DNA from: an uncultured Bacteroides sp.
Lineage (GTDB): Bacteria; Bacteroidota; Bacteroidia; Bacteroidales; Bacteroidaceae
Reading direction: 5' to 3'
NCBI GenBank assembly: GCA_900546645.1
Contig: URDR01000069.1
Coordinates: 1-16,052 of the forward strand
DNA: 16,052 nt
The notes beneath the pieces were generated by a model. The model was not told the origin of the DNA and ran no database searches. It was given only the letters and a program-made list of their open reading frames with translations. A program made the translations under genes and the position numbers. Of the stretch, positions 6,704 to 13,020 are shown piece by piece; position 1 is the stretch's first letter, and each line of letters opens with the position of its first letter.

Positions 6704-8512
6704 ATGAAAAAAATCATTTTTTTGTTGTGGGGCACTGCGTTGATGAGCCTCACCAGTTTTGCACAGCAAGCCGGAGGCATTACCCATTCGGGATTACCAA
6801 CTCATCAGCCTCCTTTTCCTGTGGTTTCCTATCAGGAGTTACCGAACCCTGTATCGGTGGATGCATCGAAGTGGAAAGGAGCTAAAGGAATAAATTTAAG
6901 TTGGGGCTCTACCGATGTTCGTTATAAGAAAGAAGAACCTGCACCGCTGAGTCGTGTGCGGCAGGTTATTGACCTGAAAGCATGGCGTGGAGAACGGGTG
7001 GCAGCTCAGTGGGTGGTATGGACAGACCAACCGCTTCAGGAGTTGAAGGTTGAAATCGGTAGCTTGAAACAGAAAGGCAAGGAGTCCGAGATAGACCGCT
7101 CACATATCTTGTCAGGATTTGTACGTTATGTGATGACCGATGAACTGAATCCCGACGGAAGAGGCGGATGCGGACATCGTCCTGATGCTTCACAATTTGA
7201 CTCTACCCTGGTAGCTGATCCGATAGATCATCTTGCTCCTTCACTGAGTCTGCCTGCGTATTCCACGCAGGGAGGATGGGTACGTGTATGGGTGCCTGCC
7301 GATGCGAAGCCGGGAGTTTATACCACAGAGGTGACAGTAAAGAATGCCTCCGAGGAACTGGGCAAACTGACCTTGCGTGTTCATGTAGACAGCCGTCAGC
7401 TTCCTGCTCCGGAAGACTGGGCATTTCATCTGGACCTGTGGCAGAATCCCTTTGCCATTGCACGCTATTATGGTGTGAAGCCTTGGAGTAAAGAACACTT
7501 TGAGAAGATGCGTCCTTATATGGAGATGTATCGTGATGCCGGCGGAAAGGTGATTACCGCTTCTATTATTCATAAGCCTTGGAACGGGCAGACATATGAT
7601 CCTTTTGAAACGATGGTTACCTGGATGAAAAAGGCAGATGGAACTTGGTTCTTCGATTATACCATCTTCGACCGTTGGGTGGAGTTTATGATGGAGATAG
7701 GCATCAAGAAAGAAATTACTTGCTATTCAATGGTGCCTTGGAGATTGTCTTTCCAGTATTATGATCAGGCCACAAACAGCCTGCAAGAAGTAAAGACAAA
7801 ACCCGGTGATAAAGAATTTGAGGAAATATGGACCGCCATGTTGACTTCGTTTGCATCCCACTTGAAAGAAAAGGGCTGGTTTGGCATTACTCATATCTCG
7901 ATGGATGAACGTCCGCTTGATGCCATGAAGGAAACCATCCGTGTGATCCGGAAAGCTGATCCAGACTTTAAGATCTCGCTGGCAGGAGCGCTCCATGAAG
8001 AGCTGTCCGATGAACTGGATGATTATTGTGTGGCGCTGCGTATGAAGTATTCACAGGAAATGAAAAACAAGCGGAAAAGTGAAGGAAAAGTTACTACCTA
8101 TTATACCAGTTGTGAAGAGCCGTTCCCGAATACATTTACTTTCTGTCCTCCGGCTGAGTGTGAGTGGCTGGGATGGTATGCTGCAAAGGAAAACTTAGAC
8201 GGCTATTTGCGTTGGGCATATAACAGTTGGGTGATAGAGCCTTTGCTGGACAGCCGCTTTTATACATGGGCTGCCGGCGATACGTATCTGGTTTATCCCG
8301 GCGGGCGTACTTCGTTACGTTTTGAAAGACTAGTTCAAGGTATTCAGGCTTATGAGAAGGTCAATATTCTGAGAAAAGAGTATGCAGAACGTAAACAGAA
8401 AGGAAAACTGAAGAAACTGGAAAAGGCTCTTGAGGAATTTGATGAAGGCAAACTTCCTCAAGAACCAGCTGCCGACTGTATTAAGAAGGTGAAGCAACGC
8501 ATTGGATTGTGA
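6704..8512 (+). CDS. Exported glycoside hydrolase, GH123/DUF4091 family (beta-N-acetylgalactosaminidase-like)
   Basis: 602 aa with an N-terminal signal peptide (KKIIFLLWGTALMSLTSFA, cleavage expected before QQ), so periplasmic or surface-located. Residues about 30-240 look like the beta-sandwich that precedes the catalytic domain. About 250-540 form the barrel of the GH123_cat/DUF4091 family. The conserved neighbouring acidic pair is Asp401-Glu402 in SMDERPLDAM: in characterised GH123 enzymes the Glu is the acid and the Asp helps the substrate's acetamido group act as nucleophile. The GDTYLVYPGG motif and the RFERLVQGIQAYE helix near the C-terminus also fit the family. Terminal beta-linked GalNAc on host glycans or glycolipids is the best substrate guess, but it is not shown here. 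Second gene of a likely pair with DUF3109. No SusC/SusD or sulfatase neighbours are seen. Confidence 0.85.
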   Translation: MKKIIFLLWGTALMSLTSFAQQAGGITHSGLPTHQPPFPVVSYQELPNPVSVDASKWKGAKGINLSWGSTDVRYKKEEPAPLSRVRQVIDLKAWRGERVAAQWVVWTDQPLQELKVEIGSLKQKGKESEIDRSHILSGFVRYVMTDELNPDGRGGCGHRPDASQFDSTLVADPIDHLAPSLSLPAYSTQGGWVRVWVPADAKPGVYTTEVTVKNASEELGKLTLRVHVDSRQLPAPEDWAFHLDLWQNPFAIARYYGVKPWSKEHFEKMRPYMEMYRDAGGKVITASIIHKPWNGQTYDPFETMVTWMKKADGTWFFDYTIFDRWVEFMMEIGIKKEITCYSMVPWRLSFQYYDQATNSLQEVKTKPGDKEFEEIWTAMLTSFASHLKEKGWFGITHISMDERPLDAMKETIRVIRKADPDFKISLAGALHEELSDELDDYCVALRMKYSQEMKNKRKSEGKVTTYYTSCEEPFPNTFTFCPPAECEWLGWYAAKENLDGYLRWAYNSWVIEPLLDSRFYTWAAGDTYLVYPGGRTSLRFERLVQGIQAYEKVNILRKEYAERKQKGKLKKLEKALEEFDEGKLPQEPAADCIKKVKQRIGL

Positions 8513-8539
8513 TGAGCTGACTTTTGTAATACAGCATCT

Positions 8540-8578
8540 ATCAGAGTGATTCATTTTTGAATCACTCTGATTTTTTTT
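8540..8578 (+). terminator. Terminator of the GH123 gene, overlapping the convergent gene
   Basis: Thirteen base pairs, arms 8540-8552 and 8559-8571, with an ATTTTT loop, then seven more T's. This is a textbook intrinsic terminator 27 nt after the GH123 stop. On the other strand the 3' arm and T run encode the last codons of the lipoprotein gene, whose TGA lies at 8553-8551. Confidence 0.92.
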
Positions 8579-9840
8579 ATTCCTCGCAAATAATATTGGG
8601 GCGTTTCTCCAGCCTTTATAATCCGGTTATTGCTGAAACTGAAGGTAGAATCCGCCTGACTGCACAGGTATCGTCCTTCATTCTTAAATCCATCGTATCC
8701 GTATGGTTCGATAAAGTCATTTAAGTCGTATAGATACTTTCTGTATTGGTCTCTAAATTCTCTGGCTTCCTGAACAGAAAATGTTGACCAGTTACCGAAT
8801 CCGTCTACCTGATAGTCCGCCAGTGCAGGTAAGGCCTCATCGGCTTTCAGAAACCATTGGTAAGGACTGATTAACGTGGCAATGACTTCTTCATCGGTGG
8901 TAATTGTATCTACTTTCCAAACATAGAAATCTCCCCATATACACTCACTCTCAGGGAGAGAAGGAGAATAAATCGTTTCTAAATCGTCGTCATAAGAAGG
9001 GATGTCGGTATCTTCGTCGTCCTTTCCCGAATCTGGTGTCTGACCGAGATCAAATTCAATTTCAATTCCGGGTTTCCATCCGTCTATTTCGAAATCAGCA
9101 TCTGGAATGAAACTGTTTTCTCCCAGGCTTCCTGAAAAGTGATAGGGCTGTCCGGCGGTCAGTGGTTGCTTGTAAGTATAACTGTATACCTCACTCTCTC
9201 CGTCATGATACACATTGACAGATAAGCGCGTACGGGTACTCTCTTCTTCGGGAAAAACATAAATGGACTCAGCTGTCCATACCTGATTTTCAGGGAGGCA
9301 GGTTATGCTGCATGTTTGATTATCGTTTGTGTATTCACCATTCAAAGAGATAGCTGAACTTACGGGGGAGACCTGCAAGGTTACCTTTTCTGCGTTTTGA
9401 GGCAGTCCGGTGAAAGAAAAGCTCAGTGATGCCACACAAGGGCTTAATGAAATATGGACGTTGCTGTCTTCAGACGGATGAATATCGGCACTGCCTAATA
9501 AGATAGGAGATGGGCTACAGTGGTGACTTTTATGGCATACGCGGTTTTGATTGACCACGTAGTGCTCTTTGGAAAATCCGGAGCAGAGGGTAAGACTATA
9601 ATCGTTCTCGGATAAGGAAAGAGGAATGGAGTGCTCGATAGAGGAAATTTCTTGTTGTTCGAAGGTTTGGGTCTCTTGGTTCCAAATAAATAAAGTAAAC
9701 GTAGGGGATACTTCTGTGTTTTCAGGAATATGGGGAGTCAGGGTGATAGAATGATTTTGCTTGTCTTCTTCTTCAGCATTGTAAGTACCGCAAGCGGAAA
9801 ACATGAGGATGACAAGAAGAGGGAGTGTTCTTTTCTTCAT
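8551..9840 (-). CDS. Surface lipoprotein, FimB/Mfa2-like N-terminal half and an unassigned C-terminal domain
   Basis: 429 aa. A lipoprotein signal ends at Cys17 (LMFSAC). The mature start CGTYNAEEEDKQ has an acidic run at +5 to +9, resembling the Bacteroidota lipoprotein export signal, so outer-surface display is likely. Residues about 30-250 look like beta-rich repeats similar to FimB/Mfa2-type fimbrial anchor or tip lipoproteins (SPCVASLSFSFTGLP and TAGQPYHFSG). An acidic linker (about 265-290, rich in D/E/S/P) separates a C-terminal domain with Trp/Tyr-rich motifs, RYLCSQADSTFSFS and a final YYLRGIKKIRV. That pattern is reminiscent of lectin-like surface domains, but I cannot assign it. 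The final eight codons lie in the convergent gene's terminator. It has no adjacent fimbrillin gene. The lipoprotein call is firm; the fimbrial call is moderate. Confidence 0.65.
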   Translation of the reverse strand: MKKRTLPLLVILMFSACGTYNAEEEDKQNHSITLTPHIPENTEVSPTFTLFIWNQETQTFEQQEISSIEHSIPLSLSENDYSLTLCSGFSKEHYVVNQNRVCHKSHHCSPSPILLGSADIHPSEDSNVHISLSPCVASLSFSFTGLPQNAEKVTLQVSPVSSAISLNGEYTNDNQTCSITCLPENQVWTAESIYVFPEEESTRTRLSVNVYHDGESEVYSYTYKQPLTAGQPYHFSGSLGENSFIPDADFEIDGWKPGIEIEFDLGQTPDSGKDDEDTDIPSYDDDLETIYSPSLPESECIWGDFYVWKVDTITTDEEVIATLISPYQWFLKADEALPALADYQVDGFGNWSTFSVQEAREFRDQYRKYLYDLNDFIEPYGYDGFKNEGRYLCSQADSTFSFSNNRIIKAGETPQYYLRGIKKIRVIQK

Positions 9841-9878
9841 GGCTTTTTTAGAGAGTAAACGGGTGAATAAAAAAATGT

Positions 9879-9892
9879 GTACTCAATAGTAC
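9879..9892 (-). promoter_or_regulatory. Inverted repeat over a -7-like box upstream of the lipoprotein gene
   Basis: GTACT (9879-9883) and AGTAC (9888-9892) form an inverted repeat spaced by CAAT. On the minus strand TACTATTG (9891-9884) matches TAnnTTTG in all but one of the six fixed positions. A regulator bound here would cover the promoter of the gene starting at 9840. The match is short and could be chance. Confidence 0.25.
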
Positions 9893-10022
9893 AACAGGAA
9901 TGGATGATGGAAAGGAAGAGTGGACTAATTGCTGGAAATGGAAGAGGAGGTGAGAAAGAATTTAATCGGTGTATTCTGCTTTTTAAGTCAAGAAGATAAA
10001 TACCTGATTCTGTAAAAAGTTG

Positions 10023-10030
10023 TATTTTTG
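10023..10030 (+). promoter_or_regulatory. Predicted -7 box of the MATE gene
   Basis: TATTTTTG matches TAnnTTTG exactly. The implied start near 10037 leaves about 18 nt before the GTG at 10055. No -33 TTTG is visible at normal spacing. Confidence 0.45.
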
Positions 10031-10054
10031 CACGCTTGAACAAAAATAAGAAAA

Positions 10055-11404
10055 GTGGAACAGGTCATTCAGTCAATATCTATCCGTAAGGGCTTGACCA
10101 AGCTGGTCATACCTATCTTTATAGAGACGCTTTTAATCATGATGTTAGGCGCTGTGGATACCATTATGCTAAGTCAATACTCAGACGAGAGTGTGGCTGC
10201 CGTAGGGGTTGTCAATCAGATTGTGATGTTTGCCTTTCTGATATTCGAGGTGATTAATATCGGAACTTCGGTTTTATGTTCGCAGTATCTGGGAGCAAAG
10301 CTGAGGGATAAGATGGTGCAGGTGGTTGGCGTATCTTTGTTGCTGAACTTGGTGGTAGGACTGATAGTGAGTGCAATTTTGCATTTCGGTGCAGCTACCT
10401 TGCTGGGCTGGATGGGACTTCGTCCCGAATTGCTCCGCTATGGCATCGGCTATATGGAGATAGTAGGAGCGTTTGCTTTCTTCCAAGCCATTTCACTTAC
10501 CATTTCTGCTTCACTCCGCAGTGCCAATAAGGCGGTTTATCCGATGCTTGTAACGGTACTGGTAAACGTAATGAATATTGTCGGTAATTACTCGCTTATT
10601 TTCGGTAAGTTCGGACTTCCGGAACTGGGAGCTGAAGGAGCAGCCATTTCAACCTCCATAGCCCGCGGAGTAAGTATGCTGGTGCTGTTTGTTATCTTGT
10701 TCCGTAAACATATACCTCATTTCCCTCGTGCTTATTTCCGTCCTTTCCCTTGGGTGGAGTTGAAGAACCTGTTGAAGGTGGGAGTGCCGTCGGCTGGCGA
10801 AAATATGTCGTACAGCTTTTCGCAAGTAGTTATCACCTATCTGATTAATATACTGGGCAACGAGGCACTTGCCACCCGTACTTACACCGTGAATACCACG
10901 ATGTTTGTCTATCTCTTTGCCATTGCCATGGCTCAGGGAGGAGCAATCAGTATCGGGCATTTAGTAGGGCAGAAGCGTGTGCGAGCGGCTTATCTTTTAG
11001 GAAAATACGTAATGCGCCTTTCTATCTTGGTGTCGTTGATTTTGTCGTGTATATGGGCTGCCTGCGGGCATTTTATTTTCAGTGCCCTGACCGATAATGC
11101 CGAAATTATACGCTTAGGTGTAACTATTTTGCTGGTAGATGTGATTGTGGAAATCGGCCGTGCGGTAAATATCTATGCCACTAATGCGCTCCGTTCGGCA
11201 GGAGATGTAAATTTCCCGTTTTATGTGGGGCTGGTTGTCCAGTGGTCGGTTTCAGTAGGCTTCAGTTACTTGTTCGGTATTTATTGGGGATGGGGGCTGG
11301 TAGGCATGTGGGTGGCTTTTCTGCTTGATGAAAACATACGTGCGCTTATTTTTGTGAGAAGGTGGAACAGCCTGAAATGGGCTAAAAAAGGCTTTGTCAG
11401 TTAA
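10055..11404 (+). CDS. MATE family efflux transporter
   Basis: 449-aa inner-membrane protein with about 12 hydrophobic spans in two homologous six-helix halves (about 10-210 and 230-440). This is the size and layout of MATE (multidrug and toxin extrusion) proteins, which export cationic or aromatic compounds using H+ or Na+ gradients. The N-terminal segment with IPIFIETLLIMMLGAVDTIMLSQYS and the loop GNYSLIFGKFGLPELGAEGAAISTSIARG are highly characteristic. Translation starts at a GTG: it is the first in-frame start, lies just after the -7 box at 10023, and gives a complete first helix, whereas the next ATG codons fall inside that helix. It is a single-gene unit with its own promoter and the terminator at 11489-11530. 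The substrate cannot be predicted. Confidence 0.92.
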   Translation: MEQVIQSISIRKGLTKLVIPIFIETLLIMMLGAVDTIMLSQYSDESVAAVGVVNQIVMFAFLIFEVINIGTSVLCSQYLGAKLRDKMVQVVGVSLLLNLVVGLIVSAILHFGAATLLGWMGLRPELLRYGIGYMEIVGAFAFFQAISLTISASLRSANKAVYPMLVTVLVNVMNIVGNYSLIFGKFGLPELGAEGAAISTSIARGVSMLVLFVILFRKHIPHFPRAYFRPFPWVELKNLLKVGVPSAGENMSYSFSQVVITYLINILGNEALATRTYTVNTTMFVYLFAIAMAQGGAISIGHLVGQKRVRAAYLLGKYVMRLSILVSLILSCIWAACGHFIFSALTDNAEIIRLGVTILLVDVIVEIGRAVNIYATNALRSAGDVNFPFYVGLVVQWSVSVGFSYLFGIYWGWGLVGMWVAFLLDENIRALIFVRRWNSLKWAKKGFVS

Positions 11405-11488
11405 TTCAGAGTCCTGATTTTCTGCTTGAGTAGAGCAATGAGAAAAATACTTCGTTATTTCAGTATAAACGCTTTGGCAAGTCGGTCG

Positions 11489-11530
11489 AAACGCCTTGAC
11501 GGTTTGCCTCAAATGTCAAGGCGTTTTTCT
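11489..11530 (+). terminator. MATE gene terminator
   Basis: AAACGCCTTGAC (11489-11500) pairs perfectly with GTCAAGGCGTTT (11515-11526) around a 14-nt loop, and TTCT follows. It is 85 nt after the MATE stop, and nothing that looks like a gene intervenes. Confidence 0.85.
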
Positions 11531-11567
11531 TACCCGGACAGACACGTTTGACAATGTAAATAATGAA

Positions 11568-11587
11568 GGTAGCGAACTACCGTTTTT
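11568..11587 (+). terminator. Short GC hairpin with U tract, no gene upstream
   Basis: GGTAG (11568-11572) pairs with CTACC (11577-11581) around CGAA, followed by GTTTTT. It lies about 40 nt after the MATE terminator and precedes nothing coding. It could be a backup terminator or the 3' end of a short unannotated RNA. Confidence 0.35.
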
Positions 11588-11614
11588 CTCCAATTTAAGT
11601 GCTTATTTTATACA

Positions 11615-11633
11615 GTAAATTTTGGAAATTTAC
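11615..11633. promoter_or_regulatory. Perfect 8-bp inverted repeat, possible operator
   Basis: GTAAATTT (11615-11622) and AAATTTAC (11626-11633) are exact inverted copies separated by TGG, about 55 bp upstream of the -33 position of the small lipoprotein promoter. The size and spacing fit binding by a dimeric regulator, but no regulator gene is nearby. Confidence 0.3.
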
Positions 11634-11687
11634 AAACGTTAATCTAATAGAACGGTTTGTTGAAATAACATAAAAACCTCTTATGCG

Positions 11688-11719
11688 CTTGCAAAAGTCA
11701 AAATACCTCCCTATATTTG
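11688..11719 (+). promoter_or_regulatory. Predicted promoter of the small lipoprotein operon
   Basis: CTTG at 11688-11691 (-33) and TATATTTG at 11712-11719 (exact TAnnTTTG) are separated by 20 nt. The implied start near 11726 gives a leader of about 33 nt before the ATG at 11759. Confidence 0.65.
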
Positions 11720-11758
11720 ATTTTTATTAAATTAATATTTAATGTTAAATTGAAGATT

Positions 11759-11974
11759 ATGAAAAAATTAATGTTTGCCGCATTGGCATGTACAATGGTA
11801 TTTGCGTTTGCTTCATGTAGAGAAAAAACAGCAAAGGAGAAGATGGAAGACCGTCTTGAAGAGGTGAAAGAATCTATGGAGGATGCAATTGACGAAGCTC
11901 AAGATCAGTTAGAAGACGGAGCAGAAGATTTGAAAGATGCTTTGGATGAGGCTGGTGTAAAACTGAAGAAATAA
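11759..11974 (+). CDS. Small acidic helical lipoprotein
   Basis: 71 aa, not assignable to a named family. A short lipoprotein signal (MKKLMFAALACTMVFAFASC) ends in a lipobox at Cys20. The mature 52 residues are almost wholly charged, dominated by Asp/Glu with Lys, with hydrophobic residues at heptad-like spacing. This predicts one long amphipathic helix or coiled coil. There is no acidic export signal directly after the Cys (CREKTAKEK), so it may stay on the inner face of the outer membrane. The ATG at 11759 is chosen over an in-frame ATG at 11717 because the lipoprotein signal starts there and the earlier one lies within the promoter. The His/Asp-rich protein gene follows after 72 bp, possibly on the same transcript. 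Confidence 0.75.
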   Translation: MKKLMFAALACTMVFAFASCREKTAKEKMEDRLEEVKESMEDAIDEAQDQLEDGAEDLKDALDEAGVKLKK

Positions 11975-12046
11975 AGTATTCAAGTATCTGCTTATATGGC
12001 TTTCTGCAAGGCAGCAAGTGATTGTTTTACCTCAAAAACGGAAAGT

Positions 12047-12589
12047 ATGAAAAGACTAAGTTTATTGTTGTTTTTCCTGCTGACGATATTTACCTTGTCA
12101 GCTCAAGATGGTATTTCTATTTTTATCGGCAGAGCAAACCGATATGCCGATGTGGAATTATCGGATTATCGGAAACGCTTATGTGTAGAGTATGGCGTAT
12201 CGAACCGCCTGCTGGATAATTATTACCGGCTTTGCGGGCGCGATTGGGGGAATGTAGGCATTGCATTGGAAATATCCAAGAGTTCAGGCAGGAAGATGCA
12301 CGATGTGTGTAACTATTACAAGCGTTACCGCCGTTATGGATGGGACCGTGTCTTGGTTGAAATAGGTCTGCGTCCCGGCTCTGCGCATTATCATCATTTT
12401 TATGACCGGATTCATCATCACAGTGACTGTTGGCATAATTATTATAATTCGTACTGTGAGCGTCATGACCGGTATCACCATAAACCTCATAAGCATCATA
12501 AATATCATAAACATCATAAGCACCATCATAAGCATTATCGTGATTATGATGACGATGATGACGATGATGACGACGACGACGATGATTGA
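12047..12589 (+). CDS. Secreted protein with His/Lys-rich region and poly-Asp tail
   Basis: 180 aa, function unknown. A signal peptide (MKRLSLLLFFLLTIFTLSA, before QD) directs export. Residues about 25-110 look like a compact helical domain with Tyr/Arg-rich motifs (YRRYGWDRVLVEIGLRPGS). From about residue 112 the protein carries 20 His, many as HH or HHH alternating with Lys and Tyr, and it ends in 13 consecutive Asp. Both stretches could bind divalent metals (His for Zn, Ni or Cu; Asp for Ca or mineral surfaces), but this is inferred from composition. The ATG at 12047 is taken because the signal peptide begins there; an upstream in-frame ATG at 11996 would put polar residues ahead of it. 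A candidate terminator follows at 12622-12697. Confidence 0.8.
   Translation: MKRLSLLLFFLLTIFTLSAQDGISIFIGRANRYADVELSDYRKRLCVEYGVSNRLLDNYYRLCGRDWGNVGIALEISKSSGRKMHDVCNYYKRYRRYGWDRVLVEIGLRPGSAHYHHFYDRIHHHSDCWHNYYNSYCERHDRYHHKPHKHHKYHKHHKHHHKHYRDYDDDDDDDDDDDDD
12476..12586 (+). repeat. Low-complexity CAT/AAG/GAT codon repeats
   Basis: In-frame degenerate repeats: CAT/CAC-AAA/AAG units encode the His/Lys region, then 13 GAT/GAC codons (12548-12586) encode poly-Asp. Synonymous mixing of GAT and GAC breaks the perfect triplet repeat, which should limit slippage. Confidence 0.85.
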
Positions 12590-12621
12590 GTAAAGAGTGA
12601 TTTAGCTTTCTGAATATACGG

Positions 12622-12697
12622 GCAGAGACATAGAAGTACAGTTGTTCCCTTCTTGTAACATGGGGTGCTGCAGTTCGGTGTCTCTGCTTTTGTTTTC
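12622..12697 (+). terminator. Candidate terminator after the His/Asp-rich gene
   Basis: GCAGAGACA (12622-12630) pairs exactly with TGTCTCTGC (12679-12687) and is followed by TTTTGTTTTC. The 48-nt loop is long and may contain a second hairpin. It begins 32 nt after the stop and lies just before the stop of the convergent membrane-protein gene. Confidence 0.5.
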
Positions 12698-12711
12698 TTA
12701 TGTCGGGAAAC

Positions 12712-12939
12712 TTACATGGGAGAAGTGACCAGACAGAAGTAAAAGAGGATGATGCAGACAATGGAAATGGCCAATGCAGCGGCAGACCATTTGATAAAAG
12801 GTTTGCTATGTTTGACTGCACCATAAATCATGCCTATAATGGAGGCTATAAAAATACCGCCTATTGCTCCGAAAAATCCGGAAATGGCAAATCCAGTCAG
12901 GATTAAGATGCCCATTGTGCTAAGGATATTGCGTTTCAT
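12712..12939 (-). CDS. Small glycine-rich membrane protein
   Basis: 75 aa, no family recognised. Two hydrophobic spans are visible. The first (about 8-40) is rich in small residues with repeated glycine spacing (GFFGAIGGIFIASIIGMIYG), as in glycine-zipper helices. A short basic loop (KHSKPFIKW) follows, then a second span at about 52-70. Inner-membrane location is inferred. It lies 81 bp downstream of proC on the same strand; no TAnnTTTG box is visible in that gap, so read-through from proC is possible. I rate it as a real gene because the hydrophobic pattern is clear, but its length leaves doubt. Confidence 0.6.
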   Translation of the reverse strand: MKRNILSTMGILILTGFAISGFFGAIGGIFIASIIGMIYGAVKHSKPFIKWSAAALAISIVCIILFYFCLVTSPM

Positions 12940-12972
12940 AGCAAAAAGATTTAAGAAATTAGGTAATGGTTG

Positions 12973-13007
12973 TCTGCCACGGTAGGATTTCTTCCAGCCG
13001 TGGCAGA
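12973..13007. other. Ten-bp perfect hairpin between proC and the small membrane-protein gene
   Basis: TCTGCCACGG (12973-12982) pairs with CCGTGGCAGA (12998-13007) around 15 nt, starting 13 nt after the proC stop. No U tract follows on the minus strand, so it may be a weak terminator or an RNA-stabilising structure that separates expression of the two genes. Confidence 0.5.
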
Positions 13008-13020
13008 TGTATTAAAAAGC

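Larger units (their letters stand above)
11405..11758. other. 354-bp noncoding stretch with several small structures
   Basis: No convincing gene. It holds the MATE terminator (11489-11530), a small tetraloop hairpin with a U tract (11568-11587), a perfect palindrome (11615-11633) and the promoter of the small lipoprotein gene (11688-11719). Confidence 0.6.

Noticed and set aside
9837..10043. 68-codon minus-strand frame overlapping the lipoprotein start
   Set aside because: It covers the divergent promoter region, has low-complexity Ser/Pro/Phe composition and no recognisable features.
12476..12586. Possible CRISPR-like or minisatellite array in the CAT/GAT repeats
   Set aside because: Units are 3-9 bp, degenerate and in frame with the coding sequence; there are no spacers of constant length.
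12123..12824. 233-codon minus-strand frame and a Met-rich 83-codon frame (12284-12535) opposite the His/Asp-rich gene
   Set aside because: Both are by-products of the repeated CAT/GAT codons: the antisense ATG and ATC give Met/Ile runs. The plus-strand frame has a signal peptide and a better explanation.
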